Below, piece after piece: positions 59,774 to 64,000 of a stretch of 64,000 nt of DNA. The notes beneath the pieces are model-generated. The model ran no database searches. It worked only from the letters and a program-made list of their open reading frames with translations, and was not told the DNA's origin. This DNA comes from Shouchella shacheensis (GTDB lineage: Bacteria; Bacillota; Bacilli; Bacillales; Bacillaceae_D): positions 62,001 through 126,000 of the forward strand of contig NZ_KQ947394.1 in the NCBI RefSeq assembly GCF_001484965.1, written 5' to 3'. The position numbers were made by a program, and so were the translations under genes. How positions within the stretch are numbered: position 1 is the first letter of the stretch; each line of letters starts with the position of its first letter.

Positions 59774-61450
59774 CTAACGGTTTTCCTCAACGGTCTCATA
59801 CCATTCGTTCACTTCTACTGTAATATCATCACCTCCAGAGCTTTTCCACTGGTCCACAATTCCATCAAATTCTTTAATGTCCATTTCTCCGTAGATCATT
59901 TTACTGAACGCTTCCTGAAGTAGCGTATCAAGCGTATCCTGTCTCGTTAGCATCGTAGGGGTTGGAGCACCCGTAAATACACTTGGAATTTGTTCATCCT
60001 GATTATCTACCACAATTCGAGCCCCTTCCCATGCTTCTTCGGGATAGTGGAGATACATCTTCTGTTCAAAGGGTGTCTGCGGCTCTTGTCCCCGGGCAAA
60101 GTCAGCCAGAGCGTTGATATACAGAGACGGAATGCGTGCCGCTTCAAAAGTAATCGTATATTTCATCGGATCGATACGCCCTCCTGGAATGTCATCCTCC
60201 CCATACTTCACTTCATCCCCATCTAACACATAGTCGTATCCTTCTGCAAATCCGTATTCAAACTCTCCTCCCTCTTCCGGGTTGGCGTAGTTTTCAAACA
60301 AATAGTTTTGGTAAACAAAAAACGCCTGAATTTCTTCTTCCGTAGCGTCTTCATTAATCAAGACCGCGCCATTTTGGGAGGTAATTCCGGTTGAACGCCC
60401 GGAAAGTCCTTCAGGACCAGTAGGAATTGGGTATGCCTTATACTCTGCCCCCTCCACGTTTTGCAACAGCTCACTCAGCGGCCAATCCGGCATCCAGTGT
60501 GGTCCAGCAATGATGCCTGCTCTCCCAGAGGTAAACAACTCAGCTGCCTTGCCTTCATCCCAGAGGCCAGATTCCGGATGAAGATAGCCTTTGTCCATCC
60601 ATTCTTGCATCGTTTCAAGACCTTCCTTCACTTCAGGCTGAACCGATCCATGTTCCAGTGTACCATCCTCTGCCAAATTCCATTGGTCAGGCATAGCACC
60701 ATAGGCTCCAAATACCCAGTCCGCCGTTGACATCCATGTATTGAGTGCATTCGCAAACCCGACTGCGAGTCCATACGTGGTCTCTCCAGTACCAGCAGGG
60801 TCCTCATTCACAAACGCGTCCATAATCATCTCAATATCCTCAAGCGTTTCCGGAGCATCAAGCCCCAATTCATCCATCCAATCTTGGCGGATAAATAACA
60901 CCGTGTCTCCATTCATTTCGTAATCGAGAATAGGAATAGCATAACGCCCATCTTCGCGAATATATGGGTCCCAAGCGTACGGATCAGCCGCCATTGCCTC
61001 CTTCCACGTATCCGACGCGTATTTATCAAACACCTCTCCAACCTCTATGACGCGTCCTGAATCAATGAGATCTTGTGTTAAATCACTTCTGAGCGACAAA
61101 ATCGGCGGCAACTCTTCATTTGCCGACATGCTTAGTTGAAGCTTGGTATCAAATGTTTCTCCAGGTCCGCTCGTTGTCCACATATAGTTTAAATCAATGT
61201 TAAACGTGTCTTTAGCCCAATCGGTGTGAACATTATCCTGCATCGTTTCATCATCACGGAAAAAGATGTCCCCTGAGACATGCTTGACCAGGTCGAGCGT
61301 AACCGGTTCTTCAAATCGTTCCGGCAGCTCAGCAGCTGAATTCACAGGTTCTATACTTTCGTCTGATTCCGTTGTCGCCGAATCACTGCATGCCACTAAC
61401 ACAAACACACTCCCACCAGCCAACAGTCCTCTTTTCAAATACTTTTTCAT
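59774..61450 (-). CDS. Extracellular sugar-binding lipoprotein (LplA/YtcQ type)
   Basis: Receptor of the Lpl-type importer, 558 residues, longer than family 1 proteins, as is usual for this group. The lipobox is FVLVAC near residue 20. Then come VTLDLVKHVSGDIFFRDDET, ELPPILSLRSDLTQDLIDSG near residue 120, AGIIAGPHWMPDWPLSELLQ near 315 and YALPEEAWEGAR-like HYPEEAWEGARIVVDNQDEQ near 470, in keeping with oligosaccharide receptors of polysaccharide-degrading Bacilli. It is the first gene of the operon, with a cre-like box 58 bases upstream of the ATG; GGGGGG precedes the start. It may also present ligand to the adjacent YesM kinase. Confidence 0.9.
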   Translation of the reverse strand: MKKYLKRGLLAGGSVFVLVACSDSATTESDESIEPVNSAAELPERFEEPVTLDLVKHVSGDIFFRDDETMQDNVHTDWAKDTFNIDLNYMWTTSGPGETFDTKLQLSMSANEELPPILSLRSDLTQDLIDSGRVIEVGEVFDKYASDTWKEAMAADPYAWDPYIREDGRYAIPILDYEMNGDTVLFIRQDWMDELGLDAPETLEDIEMIMDAFVNEDPAGTGETTYGLAVGFANALNTWMSTADWVFGAYGAMPDQWNLAEDGTLEHGSVQPEVKEGLETMQEWMDKGYLHPESGLWDEGKAAELFTSGRAGIIAGPHWMPDWPLSELLQNVEGAEYKAYPIPTGPEGLSGRSTGITSQNGAVLINEDATEEEIQAFFVYQNYLFENYANPEEGGEFEYGFAEGYDYVLDGDEVKYGEDDIPGGRIDPMKYTITFEAARIPSLYINALADFARGQEPQTPFEQKMYLHYPEEAWEGARIVVDNQDEQIPSVFTGAPTPTMLTRQDTLDTLLQEAFSKMIYGEMDIKEFDGIVDQWKSSGGDDITVEVNEWYETVEENR

Positions 61451-61507
61451 ATTGCCCCCCTTTTAGCACATCTAGCGCAAATGATCATAGAACCCTTTCA
61501 AATTAAT

Positions 61508-61521
61508 AGTAATCGCTTTCA
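61508..61521 (-). promoter_or_regulatory. cre-like box (CcpA) upstream of the Lpl-type operon
   Basis: Read on the minus strand TGAAAGCGATTACT fits the cre consensus except for the final base. It sits 58 bases upstream of the receptor start, in promoter position, so glucose repression of the operon is likely. Confidence 0.55.
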
Positions 61522-61566
61522 TACAAAACGAAAACAAGAGAATTTTAAGAAATGCGGTAATGTTTT

Positions 61567-61645
61567 AAGGTCAGTGAATGAGAGCCGTCAGAGGAACACA
61601 TTAACGTAGCTAGGCTCAAAAGCTTGAAGGTCAGTAAGGGGAGCC
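61567..61645 (+). repeat. Two direct repeats 60 bases apart
   Basis: AAGGTCAGTGAATGAGAGCC (61567-61586) and AAGGTCAGTAAGGGGAGCC (61627-61645) share their ends AAGGTCAGT and GAGCC. They lie upstream of the Lpl-type operon, next to the large palindrome. Confidence 0.45.
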
Positions 61646-61653
61646 TCATTAGC

Positions 61654-61700
61654 TTTCCAGCATGAGGTGATGGTGAGTAACCATCACCTCATGCTGGAAA
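61654..61700. repeat. Perfect 21-bp inverted repeat with 5-base loop
   Basis: The left arm TTTCCAGCATGAGGTGATGG plus T (61654-61674) is exactly complementary to 61680-61700. There is no T tract on either side suited to termination. It lies between the Lpl-type operon and the RraA gene, which point the same way. A 61684-61905 minus-strand frame running into it has no ribosome site. Confidence 0.7.
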
Positions 61701-61920
61701 AATACAGAAAAAGAGACATTCTGAGTAAATAAAGAAGGTTGTTAGCATTTTCTACTTCAAAAGAAGAATAATGCTGAGGTAGATATCCTAGATTGTAAAG
61801 AGGCTGGTTGGCCGCTCTTTTCGTATATTTGTTTTCGATGTTTTGTTTTACATCCTGTATTGCATCAACACAAGGAAGGCACAGCTCTCCCTCTCTCGCT
61901 TTCAATACCCCATCCCTACC

Positions 61921-62529
61921 TCACAAAAACTTCCTCAAATACTCCCGAACAGCCTCCGGATTCCCGCTGATTCGTTCCAAGCGTTCTTCATCGCTCTTCA
62001 CTTTTTCAAGGGCCGCCTTCTGCACTTCTTTTGCTTGCTCTGCTGGGACGACAACCACCCCGTCAATGTCCCCAACAATAATGTCCCCGGGCCGTACCTG
62101 CACACCCCCGCAATTGATCGGAACCTGACGTTCGCCTTCCTTCGTTTTCTTGCCTGCCGCTGGCGTCGTGCCTTGACAGAAAACAGGGAAATCCAAGGCG
62201 ACCGTATCGTTGATGTCGCGAATGACTCCGTCCGATACGATTCCGTTTAGCCCTAGTGTTTGTGCCAGTCCGACGATAAAGTCACCAGCGATCGCATGAT
62301 CTGTGGCAAACTTGCCGTCAATCACAAGCACTTCGCCAGGCTCTGCGTGATAGATCGCCTGAAGAACGGCTTTGTTTTCTCCTGCTGGAATGCTGACGGT
62401 GTAGGCTTTTCCTGCTAAATGCCAGTCCGGCTTCAGTGGCCTGACCGCCTGGTCCATGTGGTTGCTTCCTTTTAATGCGTCTGAGACGCAGGTGGTCGGT
62501 ATTCCCTCAAACAGTTTCCATGATTGCAT
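61921..62529 (-). CDS. RraA family protein / 4-hydroxy-4-methyl-2-oxoglutarate aldolase-like
   Basis: 202 residues. Enzymes of this family split 4-carboxy-4-hydroxy-2-oxoadipate or HMG into pyruvate and a second acid, and decarboxylate oxaloacetate; others regulate RNase E. The sequence shows IPTTCVSDALKGSNHMDQAV at the start, GEVLVIDGKFATDHAIAGDF near residue 70, and LAQTLGLNGIVSDGVIRDIN near 90 (with the Asp-x20-Arg/Asp-type active-site pattern). PGDIIVGDIDGVVVVP lies near 150 with the metal-loop Asp. Bacillota lack the RNase E context, so aldolase activity is expected. ATG follows CGGAGGG at 5 bases. It is monocistronic; the nearest genes are the Lpl operon and an alcohol dehydrogenase relic. 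Confidence 0.88.
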   Translation of the reverse strand: MQSWKLFEGIPTTCVSDALKGSNHMDQAVRPLKPDWHLAGKAYTVSIPAGENKAVLQAIYHAEPGEVLVIDGKFATDHAIAGDFIVGLAQTLGLNGIVSDGVIRDINDTVALDFPVFCQGTTPAAGKKTKEGERQVPINCGGVQVRPGDIIVGDIDGVVVVPAEQAKEVQKAALEKVKSDEERLERISGNPEAVREYLRKFL

Positions 62530-63129
62530 GGCTATCCCTCCGTTTAGTTCTTTATTAGAGTCTGTGATTGATTCTCTAGATTAGTTTGCATAGATCATTT
62601 CGCCGATTCCCACTATCGCCCGTTTATGAGAGTAACTCGCCCCCCCCCTTCCTTGAGAACCATTCAGTGAACAGCACCCCCCGACAGCTTCGTCGCTTAC
62701 AACCCGGAAAGCATGCTTGCAGGGAACAGGTTTTTACAGTTTCGTTTTGGATCTAGCAAGCTCTTAGTTCTTTTGTGAGTAGTCATGGGTATTTACTAAT
62801 CCAACAACCCTTGATCCCTCAAGTTCCATGTGGCGAAGACTAGCCTCTCTACGAACCACTACTAAATATGAATTCTTCAGGCACGGCAAATCCATGTAGT
62901 TCCTTTTAAGCCCTCTTGATTTTCATTTTATAATTAGATGTAAGCGAATGGCAATGGATTTTAAAATATTCCCAATGCATTCACGGTTTTCACCAGCCCC
63001 ACACCTTCCCCTTGAAGTTTAAACAAACGTTTAATTAAAGAAGTGAACCAGAAAACAGACTACACCTTTCGCAGGTATAGTCCATTTTAGTTTATAGTTC
63101 AGTGTATAAGAACATTGCAAAATGGTTTA
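62530..63129. other. 600-base intergenic region
   Basis: No gene recognised on either strand. It contains an AAACGTTT core within 63017-63040, an AT-rich near-palindrome that could be an operator, and several homopolymer C runs near 62640-62680. Presumably holds the RraA promoter and decayed sequence. Confidence 0.4.
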
Positions 63130-63527
63130 TCACGGTATCTGCAATACTATTTTCCCAAATTGATTTCCATTTTCCATATAATAACGATGAGCATCTTCAA
63201 TTTTATTTAATGCGAAAACACTGTCAATTACAGGCTGAAGCCGGTGTTTTTCATAGAAGGAAAGCATGCTGCTAAAATCCTTGGCAGACCCCATTGAAGT
63301 CCCTAAAATATCAAGATGCTTTTAAAAAATAATTGGCATAACCAAATTAGCCACAGGATCTCTAGTGCCACCAATTGTTACAATTCTTCTGCCAGTCTTA
63401 GCGAGATGAGTTAAATGTTTAAATGCGCTCCCACCAATCGCGTCTACGCTAAGATCCACACCTCCCCCAACTTCACCTTTAACTCCTTAGCCCAGTTCTC
63501 AAGGCGAGCTGATTCTCCTTCCTCCAT
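63130..63527 (-). pseudogene. C-terminal part of a zinc-type alcohol dehydrogenase / quinone oxidoreductase, broken
   Basis: The main frame reads GGGVDLSVDAIGGSAFKHLT, GRRIVTIGGTRDPVANLVMP, then an in-frame TAA (63322-63324), then KHLDILGTSMGSAKDFSSML, and ends EDAHRYYMENGNQFGKIVLQ, IP. That is the second half of a MDR-superfamily alcohol dehydrogenase. Upstream, ENWAKELKVK is in another frame, so there is also a frameshift near 63470, and the N-terminal GroES-like half is missing. Downstream boundaries are a normal stop. It lies 9 bases past the next CDS stop and represents a decayed gene. Confidence 0.8.
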
Positions 63528-63536
63528 AGAACGGGC

Positions 63537-64000
63537 TTATTTTCTTTTGGAAGAGCTCGAGATGAACGAATTGGCGCGCATAAAGTTTCGGTCAATCCAA
63601 TCCTTCATTAACCATGAAGAGTGCCCAAACCAATAGAAATCGCCGTATCGGAGCAAACCCTTCTTCTTCCCAAGTGATAAAATTGACAGATAGGTTTCCT
63701 GAGGTTCAAACGAGGTTAATGGCTTTCCCATCATATAACGCTGTAAGTTCTTAGAGAGGACAGGGGCTTGTCGGATGGCATAAACACCGTTTTTCGGAAG
63801 GCTTGGGTGTCGAGACAATGTCACACAATCTCCAGCACCAAAAATTCCTGGATCTGTTTCAGATTGCAAGTGATCGTTGACAAGCATTGCACCGGCTCGG
63901 TCTGTATCAAAACCACTTTCACGCAGCAATGACGGAGACTGCGACCCAATTGCCACTAGCATCTGATCAACGATGAGAGCTTGACGATCTGTTAACAAGT
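63537..64000 (-). CDS. FAD-dependent pyridine nucleotide-disulfide oxidoreductase (NADH dehydrogenase-like), partial
   Basis: C-terminal 154 residues of a flavoprotein that runs off the right edge. The conserved FAD-binding ending is present: VAIGSQSPSLLRESGFDTDR, then DPGIFGAGDCVTLSRHPSLP with the GD that binds the flavin ribityl, and NGVYAIRQAPVLSKNLQRYM. The tail YLSILSLGKKKGLLRYGDFY and SWLMKDWIDRNFM matches type 2 NADH dehydrogenase-like or selenide-dikinase-associated oxidoreductases. The N-terminal dinucleotide folds are outside the window, so the substrate is open. The stop is followed closely by the alcohol dehydrogenase relic. Confidence 0.85.
   Translation of the reverse strand, partial: LLTDRQALIVDQMLVAIGSQSPSLLRESGFDTDRAGAMLVNDHLQSETDPGIFGAGDCVTLSRHPSLPKNGVYAIRQAPVLSKNLQRYMMGKPLTSFEPQETYLSILSLGKKKGLLRYGDFYWFGHSSWLMKDWIDRNFMRANSFISSSSKRK

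Noticed and set aside
61684-61905. Minus-strand frame of 73 codons downstream of RraA.
   Set aside because: No ribosome site, runs into the 21-bp palindrome and has no recognisable domain.

Overview
The window reads as chromosomal DNA of a low-to-moderate GC Bacillota, most likely an alkaliphilic Bacillaceae of the Shouchella (Bacillus clausii) type. The reasons are strong AGGAGG ribosome sites, frequent TTG/GTG starts, lipobox-bearing binding proteins, CcpA cre-like boxes, a degenerate ISLre2/UPF0236 transposase, an Rpn nuclease with Lys/Glu/Gly-rich repeats, YesM/YesN regulators and ykfB/ykfC muropeptide genes. The genus is an inference; no rRNA, tRNA or CRISPR array was seen.

Layout. 1-4318 (minus) is a Dpp/Opp-type ABC transporter whose ATPase runs off the left edge and seems frameshifted near base 40. 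It diverges from a GH29 alpha-L-fucosidase (4728-6404) across a cre-like box. 6405-15800 is an accessory stretch: a protein with two winged-helix-like modules, a flavin monooxygenase-like enzyme, an Rpn nuclease with a tandem free-standing copy of its C-terminal part, a decayed ISLre2 transposase, a metallophosphoesterase relic, and an AT-rich pair of genes (GT2-TPR glycosyltransferase, MFS exporter).

15880-22856 (minus) is sugar operon A: ROK regulator, two Gfo/Idh/MocA dehydrogenases, two permeases and a frameshifted binding protein. 23310-35446 (minus) is the larger sugar operon B: ROK regulator, binding protein, two permeases, then Gfo, Gfo, SPI, Gfo, SPI, Gfo, followed by an MFS sugar porter and a GNAT. 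The first two Gfo enzymes of B resemble the two of A, so the loci look like a duplicated core with B carrying extra enzymes. Sets of Gfo dehydrogenases with sugar-phosphate-isomerase-like (SPI) barrels fit redox remodelling of intact glycosides through 3-keto sugars.

36293-39373 encodes secreted NagZ and NamZ for peptidoglycan sugar salvage. 39793-46524 is a compact catabolic operon with a TRAP transporter (DctP-Q-M), an HxlB-like isomerase, RpiA, a PfkB kinase and an HxlA-like aldolase/decarboxylase, headed by a LacI repressor with two near-identical palindromic operators 53 bp apart. 46862-52457 returns to muropeptides: an S66 carboxypeptidase, YkfC, YkfB and a DUF819 membrane protein. 52568-54700 holds small housekeeping-like genes, including a 48-residue zinc-ribbon protein. 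54926-61450 is an Lpl-type polysaccharide-uptake operon with its own YesM/YesN sensor pair inside. 61921-64000 has an RraA-family aldolase, an alcohol dehydrogenase pseudogene and the C-terminal part of an FAD-dependent oxidoreductase cut by the right edge.

Overall this is a scavenger's region: five separate solute import systems, each with its own regulator or regulatory box, feeding unusual sugars, cell-wall fragments and oligosaccharides into central metabolism, with scattered gene relics.
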